Part shown: positions 8,810 through 15,382 of the stretch, piece after piece | Position numbering within the stretch: position 1 is the first letter of the stretch | Layout: every line of letters starts with the position of its first letter | Source of the DNA: Bacteroidota bacterium | Lineage (GTDB): Bacteria > Bacteroidota > Bacteroidia > Chitinophagales > Chitinophagaceae | NCBI GenBank assembly: GCA_023424015.1 | Contig: JAFAEM010000007.1 | Coordinates: forward strand, 20,701 to 84,700 | DNA: 64,000 nt | Reading direction: 5' to 3' | Notes under the pieces: generated by a model | Told to the model about the DNA's origin: nothing | The model's input: only the letters and a program-made list of their open reading frames with translations | Database searches by the model: none | Position numbers and translations under genes: made by a program

Positions 8810-8827
8810 AGTTCGCTTATTAAATTG

Positions 8828-8835
8828 CAAAGTTA
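8828..8835 (-). promoter_or_regulatory. -7 box of the SCO1-fur operon
   Basis: TAACTTTG on the minus strand fits the Bacteroidota -7 consensus TAnnTTTG. No clear -33 TTTG lies at the usual distance, so the promoter may need an activator. It sets the transcript start near 8820. Confidence 0.55.
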
Positions 8836-8917
8836 ACCAGGATTACAAGATTAAATGATGAGCAAGATTAACGTCAGGTTTTCCGTGCATTTTGGTCAAA
8901 TCCAAAATCACTTTATA

Positions 8918-8949
8918 TTTTGCAACAATGTTGCTTTTTCCTATTTTTG
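8918..8949 (+). promoter_or_regulatory. merC promoter with embedded palindromic operator (candidate Zur box)
   Basis: TTTG at 8918-8921, a 20-nt spacer and TATTTTTG at 8942-8949 form a textbook Bacteroidota promoter. The spacer holds the 13-bp palindrome GCAACA-A-TGTTGC (8922-8934). A protein bound there would block polymerase directly. The adjacent Fur/Zur gene is the obvious candidate; this is inference. The promoter also fixes the merC start at 8957. Confidence 0.7.
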
Positions 8950-8956
8950 CCCACTT

Positions 8957-9349
8957 ATGAAGTCAAGGATCAACTGGGATGCTTTGGGAATAACAACATC
9001 GGTGGCCTGCGCTATTCATTGCGCTGTTTTGCCTTTGTTTTTTTCTGTTTTACCACTATTTGGGGTGAACATCATCCATAACATCGCTTTTGAAACCGGG
9101 ATGATCCTGCTAGCCCTGGGTATCGGTATTTACTCACTCTATCATGGTTTTCGCCGACATCATCACAACAAGATGCCCTTGTTTTTGTTCATTGTGGGTA
9201 TCGTCTTACTGGTGCTCCGCTTATACTTTGTCCACTACGAAACCTGGTTGCTGATACCGGCTGTAGTTCTCATAGTGTGGGCACATTTTATGAACTATCG
9301 TTTTTGCCGGGTGCATAATCATGCGCATGCGGATGATTGCAATCACTGA
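8957..9349 (+). CDS. MerC-domain membrane protein
   Basis: A 130-residue protein with four predicted membrane helices. The MerC signature cysteines are in the first helix (VACAIHC; Cys18 and Cys22), and the C terminus is histidine-rich (HNHAHADDCNH). MerC proteins move mercury ions; in Bacteroidota, related proteins beside Fur-like regulators are more plausibly involved in zinc or other soft metals. The start at 8957 is downstream of the promoter at 8918-8949; an upstream ATG at 8855 would precede that promoter. Confidence 0.82.
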   Translation: MKSRINWDALGITTSVACAIHCAVLPLFFSVLPLFGVNIIHNIAFETGMILLALGIGIYSLYHGFRRHHHNKMPLFLFIVGIVLLVLRLYFVHYETWLLIPAVVLIVWAHFMNYRFCRVHNHAHADDCNH

Positions 9350-9395
9350 TCCGCATTATCATAAATGAATTACTTTCATAAAGAATTGACGATTT

Positions 9396-9818
9396 ATGAA
9401 AGTATTTATAATCTGCCTTTTGCTGCTATGCTCAGCCCCGGTCTTTGCACAAACATCTGATGTAGTATCGATCCGGAAACTGCTTTCCGAACAAACGGAA
9501 TCCTGGAATCGAGGAGACCTGGAAGGTTTTATGAAAACATACTGGAAAAGCGATTCGCTGATGTTTATCGGAAAAAGCGGCGTGACCTATGGATGGAATA
9601 ACACGCTTAATAATTATAAAAAAGGTTACCCGGACACAACGGCAATGGGTAAGTTATCTTTTGATATTATCTCCGTGAAGCCATTGTCTGCAAAATATTA
9701 CCAGGTGATTGGTAAATGGCATCTGAAGAGAACTATTGGTGATCTAAGCGGACATTATTCTTTATTACTGGAAAAGATCAACGGTGTATGGGTGATCATC
9801 TCCGACCACAGCAGTTAG
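9396..9818 (+). CDS. Secreted NTF2-like / DUF4440-type protein
   Basis: A 140-residue protein with a signal peptide (MKVFIICLLLLCSAPVFAQ) and a single NTF2-like/SnoaL-like cone fold: an N-terminal helix (VVSIRKLLSEQTESWNRGD), a central FMKTYW segment and a C-terminal strand pair (YSLLLEKINGVWVIISDHSS). This family includes ketosteroid-isomerase-like enzymes and many non-enzymatic small-ligand binders; no catalytic Asp pair can be assigned. It is probably periplasmic. Array B begins 10 bp after its stop. Confidence 0.8.
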   Translation: MKVFIICLLLLCSAPVFAQTSDVVSIRKLLSEQTESWNRGDLEGFMKTYWKSDSLMFIGKSGVTYGWNNTLNNYKKGYPDTTAMGKLSFDIISVKPLSAKYYQVIGKWHLKRTIGDLSGHYSLLLEKINGVWVIISDHSS

Positions 9819-9828
9819 AGAGAGAAGC

Positions 9829-10110
9829 CACAGATTACACGGATTTGCACTGATTGACTGCCTGCGGCAGGAGAGGCAGCCACGAATTGCACGAATCACA
9901 CGAATGGGGCCACAGATTACACGGATTAGCACTGATTGACTGCCTGCGGCATGAGAGGTGGCCACGAATTGCACGAATCACACGAATGGGGCCACAGATT
10001 ACACGGATTTGCACTGATTGACTGCCTGCGGCATGAGAGGTAGCCACGAATTGCACGAATCACACTAATTGGCCACTGATTACACGGATTTCAAGGATTG
10101 TTTTTCCGTG
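9829..10110. repeat. REP-like intergenic repeat array B
   Basis: Three units of about 80-89 bp, better conserved than array A. Each reads GCCACAGATTACACGGATT, then a hairpin CTGCCTGCGGCAG (9858-9870) or its variant ending in T (9940-9952 and 10022-10034), then GCCACGAATTGCACGAATC and ACACGAATG. The array fills the space between two convergent genes and ends about 950 bp from the RAYT gene. The second and third copies share the same hairpin substitution, which suggests recent tandem expansion. Confidence 0.88.
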
Positions 10111-10137
10111 TATTCTTGCACTCCATGTCCTGATGAT

Positions 10138-10908
10138 TTATGGTATTAGTAGGCTTCGGAATTGGAGGGAGTCGCCATTAAATACGTTGAAGTCCACTTT
10201 GGAAATAATGCCATTTACATTTCCGCCATCATTGTGTTGCCAGAATATCCAGTCGCGCCCGATCCGTGGCTTTTCCTGCTCATAGTAATGTGCAGCCCAC
10301 AGGGGATAAGAGTCAAAATCGCTCCCCAGGTTTTGATTGTAAAAGTCGACATTGGTATAAATGATCGGTTTTACCTTATAATGTGCTTCGACAATATTCA
10401 GCCATTGTTTCGCTTCTTTTCTAAGCTGGGCCTTCGATACGCCATTACGTTGTTCAATATCCAGTACGGGTGGAAGGTCGCCCGGCTCCAGGTCAACACG
10501 CCTGATAAAATTTTCAGCCTGCATTCTGCCATCACGGCTGGCAATAAAAAAATGATAAGCTCCCCTTGTGATCCCGTTATCTTTTGATTTTCTCCAGTTG
10601 CGGCGGAACTGCGGATCTACATTGTTAACACCTTCAGTCGCTTTGATAAAAGCGAAGCTTAGCCTGATCCTGTCCACCTTCATGGATTTTACTTCTTCCC
10701 ATGCCACCACGCTCTGGTAACGGGAAACATCGATGCCATGAATGGCATACTCATTGGGAATACCTATACCGAATTCAGGATATCGCGTAAACTTGGAGGC
10801 CCGGTATTTAAGCCATTTTGGAATAAGCAAGGCGCCGGCGATCAACAAGGCTGCGAGAGTCAATCCCAGGATCCATTGAGAAGATTTGTTTTTTCGGCGC
10901 GGCGACAT
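10138..10908 (-). CDS. GH25 family lysozyme, membrane-anchored
   Basis: A 256-residue protein with an N-terminal membrane helix (about 12-30) and a complete GH25 muramidase domain. Conserved acids are visible: Asp60 (HGIDVSRYQ), Glu92 (FAFIKATEG), and Asp150/Glu152 (PPVLDIE), plus the closing WIFWQH and SKVDFNVFNG motifs. GH25 enzymes cleave the MurNAc-GlcNAc bond of peptidoglycan. No phage genes are nearby, so cell-wall remodelling is more likely than phage lysis. A TATATTTG box at 10944-10937 on the minus strand supplies a plausible -7 element. Confidence 0.92.
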   Translation of the reverse strand: MSPRRKNKSSQWILGLTLAALLIAGALLIPKWLKYRASKFTRYPEFGIGIPNEYAIHGIDVSRYQSVVAWEEVKSMKVDRIRLSFAFIKATEGVNNVDPQFRRNWRKSKDNGITRGAYHFFIASRDGRMQAENFIRRVDLEPGDLPPVLDIEQRNGVSKAQLRKEAKQWLNIVEAHYKVKPIIYTNVDFYNQNLGSDFDSYPLWAAHYYEQEKPRIGRDWIFWQHNDGGNVNGIISKVDFNVFNGDSLQFRSLLIP

Positions 10909-11061
10909 GAAGGGTGGTCTGCTGTAATGGTTTACGCAAATATAAACGCCATCTGGCGGTTTAAATTGTTAATTCACCCGCTAATAGAATGACTTGCCAT
11001 TATCATATTGATGGAAAATGACAATGGATAAATTAGTAGCCTGAGTTGATACTAAGAAAAC

Positions 11062-11685
11062 TTAGTTGCGGATATAACGCACAAAGAAGTTGCTGTTGAA
11101 ACTTTCAGCAGCGGCGAGTTGTTGCTCAATGTTTGGAAGCCGGGTTATATTGACCGGTCCTTTCATGCCTACATAATCGCGGGCGGAACTGTAAGGATAG
11201 TCTGCAGCGGTATCGACAAAACGATCCCTTACCGGGTTTTCATGAATAAATGAGAAATGTTCCAGTAAGGAATCAGTTTTTCTCAGGTCAATAAACTGCA
11301 GGTTGCAGGAATTTTGCCATACATGATACTTTTTCTTCAGACCAAGCAGGTTGCTTACACTTTCAAACCTCTTTAACATCCATTCCCTGCGTACCTGGGG
11401 CTCGGTATCAATGGCTTCGAGTATTTTGTTTGTGGTAAAGGCTTTGAATTCCTTTTCAATTTCACTGACTACATAGCCGTCTTTTGCCTGGACCAGCAAA
11501 TGAAGGTGGTTGGTCATCAGGCACCAGGAATGTACCATGAGCCCTTTATTGTCAATAAAATGATTCAGGGTGTGCACGATCACTTGTTTGTACACGGGGC
11601 GAATAAATACGTCTACCCAGTCAACGGTATTGAAGGTTATAAAATAACCGGCGTATTTGCCTTGTAAATGTTTATCGCTGCCCAT
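11062..11685 (-). CDS. REP-associated tyrosine transposase (RAYT; Y1/HUH superfamily)
   Basis: A 207-residue intact protein of the Y1_Tnp/RAYT group. The HUH metal-binding motif is His60-Leu-His62 in WCLMTNHLHLLVQ. The C-terminal family hallmarks are present: KKYHVWQNS, FIHENPVRDRFV and DYPYSSARDYVGMKG. RAYTs are single-strand DNA nucleases that act on REP hairpins and are thought to have spread them. The two hairpin arrays within 8 kb upstream are natural candidate substrates, although this pairing is inferred. No terminal inverted repeats or target-site duplication were found around the gene, as expected for a domesticated RAYT. Confidence 0.9.
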   Translation of the reverse strand: MGSDKHLQGKYAGYFITFNTVDWVDVFIRPVYKQVIVHTLNHFIDNKGLMVHSWCLMTNHLHLLVQAKDGYVVSEIEKEFKAFTTNKILEAIDTEPQVRREWMLKRFESVSNLLGLKKKYHVWQNSCNLQFIDLRKTDSLLEHFSFIHENPVRDRFVDTAADYPYSSARDYVGMKGPVNITRLPNIEQQLAAAESFNSNFFVRYIRN

Positions 11686-11845
11686 AATTCATTTTTTACA
11701 GTCTCTTTCGAAACTTCGGCTTTCCCATACCAAATGCTGTTCCAATTGTGAAAAATTGTGTATAAAAATGAAACTGTTTAGTAAATGGCCGGAATTTGAG
11801 GACCTTTTTCATTTTTAGCGACGATAAAATGGTTTAGTACCTCAT

Positions 11846-11861
11846 GTCGACGCTCGTCGAC
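11846..11861. repeat. Small self-complementary hairpin upstream of the RAYT gene
   Basis: GTCGAC (11846-11851) and GTCGAC (11856-11861) around a GCTC loop. It sits in the 280-bp gap between the RAYT gene and the divergent small membrane-protein gene. A tandem TTTCCGGCTT word (from 11881) follows. It could be a regulator site; nothing else was seen in this gap. Confidence 0.4.
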
Positions 11862-11965
11862 CTCCAGCCAGTTTCCGGCTTTTCCGGCTTTGCGCAGGTC
11901 TAAATTCAAAATTTCAGGGGTTTTCGGCTAGTAGTTTTACTCAAATACTATTAAACCTTAGAACC

Positions 11966-12343
11966 ATGAATCAAAAAATCAAAATCGCCATGCTGGTCGT
12001 AATCTGTATCGTTATTTCCGTTGGCCTCTTCGCCCAACTTACCAGTATCAAACACAAAAAGAGTCAGCCTGATCTGCCAGCCTGGGTGTCGGATAAGGGA
12101 TATTGGGTCGTAGAGAGCAATATTCACCAACCCGGTAGTCAAACCGTGTTTTTTTACAGCAATGACAACGTGCTGATGTATAAAGAAAAACTGGAGGGGA
12201 TGAGATTGAATGTCGAAAAGCGCAGGGTCAAAATGAAATTGAAGCAGGCCCTGGAAACTTCCGCCATTGCCTGGCAGAGAGCAAAAGACGGTTTGCCCGC
12301 CGAAGATCCGGGTAACGCGATTGTAAAGACAAGCCTGCGGTAA
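11966..12343 (+). CDS. Small single-pass membrane protein of unknown function
   Basis: A 125-residue protein with an N-terminal membrane helix or uncleaved signal (KIAMLVVICIVISVGLFAQL) and a soluble remainder containing WVSDKGYWVVESNIHQP and a basic C-terminal helix. The family is not recognised. A well-formed terminator follows 20 bp later, which supports a real monocistronic gene. The role is unknown. Confidence 0.72.
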   Translation: MNQKIKIAMLVVICIVISVGLFAQLTSIKHKKSQPDLPAWVSDKGYWVVESNIHQPGSQTVFFYSNDNVLMYKEKLEGMRLNVEKRRVKMKLKQALETSAIAWQRAKDGLPAEDPGNAIVKTSLR

Positions 12344-12363
12344 ATATTTGTTTGTTTACTTCG

Positions 12364-12398
12364 AACCCCATTCGTTTTTAAAGCGGTGGGGTTTTTTT
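12364..12398 (+). terminator. Intrinsic terminator after the small membrane-protein gene
   Basis: Stem AACCCCA (12364-12370) with TGGGGTT (12387-12393), followed by a T-tract. Confidence 0.75.
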
Positions 12399-12498
12399 CA
12401 CGATCAGCCCTTCTTTTGTCTACAAAAACTCGCTGTCTGCCGACGATGGGAAAAAACTTCCGGCAACCTTGTAATTTTAGGTAAAACCAGTTCCGGCG

Positions 12499-13653
12499 AT
12501 GCAGCATTTGCCTTTTATATTTTCAAATGAATGGAAGTACAGGTTACAGCGACACCTGGCATTTTGGTTATTCTGGGCCATTTTCCAGGGTTTCCTTTAT
12601 TCGTTTGTGGCTGCCAATAGTACCCGTGGTTATTTCCGCAGCCTTCCTATGTCGATGACGGAATCGTTTATTTTCCTGTTCGCTCATATGTTCCTGGCCT
12701 ATTCACTGATCTATTTCGTCATACCGCGGTTTCTTCTCAAACAGAAGTACTGGCAGACTGGCGCCTGGACCTTTGTCTTTTTCATATTGACGGGTTATAT
12801 TTCCGCGATGCTGAACATCGCAATCATTGATAAATTGAGGGTTTCATTTTATGGCGACTCATATGCTAACAGCCCATTTCGGCCATCAACGCTGGGTCTC
12901 CACCTTTCATTATTAGCCGGTCTCAGGGGCGGGATCACCATTGGGGGTATTGCCGCCGCCATCAAGCTTATGAAATACTGGTATCTAAAAGAACAGCGAA
13001 ACCTGCAGTTGCAAAAAGAGAATACGGAATCGCAACTACAGCTCCTGAAAGCCCAGGTACACCCGCATTTCATGTTCAATACGCTCAACAATATTTATGC
13101 ATATACACAGGATACCTCACCCGTAGCATCAAAACTGGTAACCCGTCTTTCTGATCTGCTGCGGTTTATTTTATATGAATCAAATCAACCGCTTGTACCA
13201 TTAGAGAAAGAGTTGAAGCTGATCGAAGATTATATTGAGCTGGAAAAAGTGAGATACGGAAATAAACTTGAACTTGACATACAATTGCCCGAAGACACGA
13301 AGAAATATTATATCGCGCCGCTACTCTTGTTGCCGCTGGTGGAGAATTCATTTAAACATGGGGCCAGTAATTTACTCGATCAACCATGGATCAGTCTTCA
13401 TGTCAACCTGGACGGAAAGCAATTGCAGGTGAAATTGGTCAATGGAAAGTTTAGCAAGCCTGTTACTAAAGGCAACCAGGTGGGCATTGGTATCGAAAAT
13501 GTCAGGAAAAGACTGGAGCTTTTGTACCCCGACCGGCATGAATTCACTATTACCAATGATGAGGAAGTATATATTGTAAATCTCAAAGTCGACCTGGAAC
13601 TAAAAGCTGACGCTGATCTCAAGAAATCTCAACCCTCTCTAAGTTATGCCTGA
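12499..13653 (+). CDS. LytS-type sensor histidine kinase (His_kinase/PF06580)
   Basis: A 384-residue membrane kinase: four hydrophobic helices in the first 155 residues, a short linker, then the LytS dimerisation and phosphoacceptor region with HPHFMFNTLNNI (His188 and His190), followed by a GHKL ATPase domain (LVENSFKHG and GIGIENVRKRLELLY). No extra sensory domain is present, so the membrane region itself probably senses the signal. Its stop overlaps the response-regulator start by eight bases, showing translational coupling. A weak TAATTTTA box lies about 25 bp upstream. Confidence 0.92.
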   Translation: MQHLPFIFSNEWKYRLQRHLAFWLFWAIFQGFLYSFVAANSTRGYFRSLPMSMTESFIFLFAHMFLAYSLIYFVIPRFLLKQKYWQTGAWTFVFFILTGYISAMLNIAIIDKLRVSFYGDSYANSPFRPSTLGLHLSLLAGLRGGITIGGIAAAIKLMKYWYLKEQRNLQLQKENTESQLQLLKAQVHPHFMFNTLNNIYAYTQDTSPVASKLVTRLSDLLRFILYESNQPLVPLEKELKLIEDYIELEKVRYGNKLELDIQLPEDTKKYYIAPLLLLPLVENSFKHGASNLLDQPWISLHVNLDGKQLQVKLVNGKFSKPVTKGNQVGIGIENVRKRLELLYPDRHEFTITNDEEVYIVNLKVDLELKADADLKKSQPSLSYA

Positions 13654-14359
13654 TTTTGATACCATAAAATGTCTTATCGTAGATGATGAACCACCGGCGC
13701 GGGAGATCATTCGTCGCTATGTCCAACAGGTGCCTACGCTTGAATTGGCGGGTGAATGTGCTAATGCTATACAGGCTTTTACTTTCCTGCAACATCAGCA
13801 ACCGGTAGATCTTATGTTTCTTGATATCCGAATGCCCCAGCTCAATGGAAATGAATTTTTAAAAGCATTAAAAAATCCACCCAAAGTAATTTTTACTACG
13901 GCATTTTCTGAATATGCACTGGAGGGGTTTGAGCTGGATGCGGTGGATTACCTTATGAAACCGATCACATTTGAGCGTTTTTTAAAGGCCGTGAATAAGG
14001 CCTGTCAAGGGCCGGGACAAAAAGGGGAAATATCGACAGAAGAAAAGAAAACCGAGCCATTCGTGTTCTTTCGTTCGGACCGAAAGATGGTCAAGGTGAT
14101 GCTGCAGGATATCAATTATATCGAAAGCATGAAGGACTATGTGAAAGTGTATACTACTAATGGGTTGGTCATCACCAAACAATCTATCAGTTCCGTTGAG
14201 GCCATGCTGCCGGAAAAAAACTTTGTACGCACACACCGATCCTTTATCGTCTCATTGGATAAAGTAAGAACCTTTACCTCAGAACTGATCGAGGTTGATA
14301 AAGCCGAAGTACCCATTGGGAAATTATATAGAAATGAAGTGATGAAAGTACTGGGTTGA
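13646..14359 (+). CDS. LytTR-family response regulator
   Basis: A 237-residue regulator with a receiver domain (about 6-120; phosphoacceptor Asp60 in LMFLDIRMP, and YLMKPI near residue 110) and a C-terminal LytTR DNA-binding domain (about 138-237; YIESMKDYVKVYT and FVRTHRSFIV). It is the cognate partner of the upstream kinase. LytTR proteins bind paired direct repeats; no obvious pair was found next to this operon. It ends two bases before the convergent PhnD-like gene. Confidence 0.93.
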   Translation: MPDFDTIKCLIVDDEPPAREIIRRYVQQVPTLELAGECANAIQAFTFLQHQQPVDLMFLDIRMPQLNGNEFLKALKNPPKVIFTTAFSEYALEGFELDAVDYLMKPITFERFLKAVNKACQGPGQKGEISTEEKKTEPFVFFRSDRKMVKVMLQDINYIESMKDYVKVYTTNGLVITKQSISSVEAMLPEKNFVRTHRSFIVSLDKVRTFTSELIEVDKAEVPIGKLYRNEVMKVLG

Positions 14360-14361
14360 TC

Positions 14362-15270
14362 TTAGTTGGCGAATTGCTTCAATATTCGTTGCAGGTCTTT
14401 ATCTTTTCCCAAAGTCTTCCTGAAGTTATCGTAATAGGAATCATTTATGCTGATATAGTGAGTAGCATATTTAGCTTCACTCCATCCTTCTTTAATAGAT
14501 TCCAGTACCTGTTTATTTTCCGTATGCAAATAATGTAAAGCTTTCTCAATTTTTGAACGGGCTGAGTCATGGAGATCTTTATGTAACAATACTGGACCCA
14601 GAGGTATTTCAGGAGAAAGCCAGATTAACTTCAATTTTGCCGCCATCGCGGGGTCGCGTGTTATTTTTTCATATTCAGTAAAACCCATAGCCGCGATATC
14701 AGCCTGCCGGTTTATAATAGACTGGATCGCCAGGGTATGATTGCCTGCGTATCCCACGGATTTGAAATTCTTCTCACAATCGGCCAGGCCTATATGACTA
14801 AAAGCGAGACGGGGAACGAGGTTGCCCGAAGTAGAGCCTTTCGCTACCAGCATCAGCCGCGAGTGGCTGGAGGGTTTACTTACATCTTCAAGACTTTTAA
14901 GCGATGAACCTGCCGGGGTGATGATAGCGGTCTTATAATTATCTACCGCATCACTCTTCACCGCCAGGGTATACGCAGGAATCATGGGGTAGTTTTTTTC
15001 CGAGGTTTCAAGCAGGAAATATCCAAAAGTATTGATGAAGGCAATATCAACTTCGTTGTTCTGAATGCCTTCGATCATATCATGGATTGTCGGATAACTT
15101 TTTACCTCCGTATCCAACGCGTGTTTTGTCTTTAAAAGTTCGGCAAAGGGTTGAATATTTTTAATCCTGTTATTGTCCGCATATTGATAGGTAGCGATTC
15201 TTATGGATTGTGCACAGGCCAGCATGGAAAGCGTGCACAACATACAGGTATAGAAAAATCTGATCAGCAT
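14362..15270 (-). CDS. PhnD-like periplasmic substrate-binding protein (orphan)
   Basis: A roughly 302-residue protein with a signal peptide (MLIRFFYTCMLCTLSMLACA) and a PhnD/type-2 periplasmic-binding fold: IRIATYQYADNN, VDIAFINTFGYFLL, KGSTSGNLVPRLAF, QADIAAMGFTEYEKI, GPVLLHKDL. Related proteins bind phosphonates, phosphite or other anions for ABC import. No permease or ATPase gene is adjacent, so it may serve a distant transporter or act as a ligand sensor for the convergent LytS/LytTR pair (speculation). The start at 15270 gives a proper signal peptide; 15291 is possible. Confidence 0.8.
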   Translation of the reverse strand: MLIRFFYTCMLCTLSMLACAQSIRIATYQYADNNRIKNIQPFAELLKTKHALDTEVKSYPTIHDMIEGIQNNEVDIAFINTFGYFLLETSEKNYPMIPAYTLAVKSDAVDNYKTAIITPAGSSLKSLEDVSKPSSHSRLMLVAKGSTSGNLVPRLAFSHIGLADCEKNFKSVGYAGNHTLAIQSIINRQADIAAMGFTEYEKITRDPAMAAKLKLIWLSPEIPLGPVLLHKDLHDSARSKIEKALHYLHTENKQVLESIKEGWSEAKYATHYISINDSYYDNFRKTLGKDKDLQRILKQFAN

Positions 15271-15382
15271 GTCACGAAGATCAAAAATCAATTATTTATT
15301 ATGGTTTTTATGGTACAAGCGGTGATAAAAACCGGCTGAACCGCAAAATTGGGTAATGACCAAAGGGTCTATCTGGTTGAAC

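Noticed and set aside
9765..10056. Two overlapping minus-strand frames through array B
   Set aside because: Both are repeat translations that are nearly identical to each other because the DNA units are identical; one also overlaps the end of the NTF2-like gene.
9829..10110. Regularly spaced repeats resembling a CRISPR array
   Set aside because: The whole unit is repeated, with no unique spacers between the repeats, and no cas genes are present in the window.
10138..10908. GH25 lysozyme as evidence of a prophage
   Set aside because: No holin, tail, capsid, integrase or attachment-site signals were found nearby, and the enzyme has a membrane anchor rather than a phage-type architecture.
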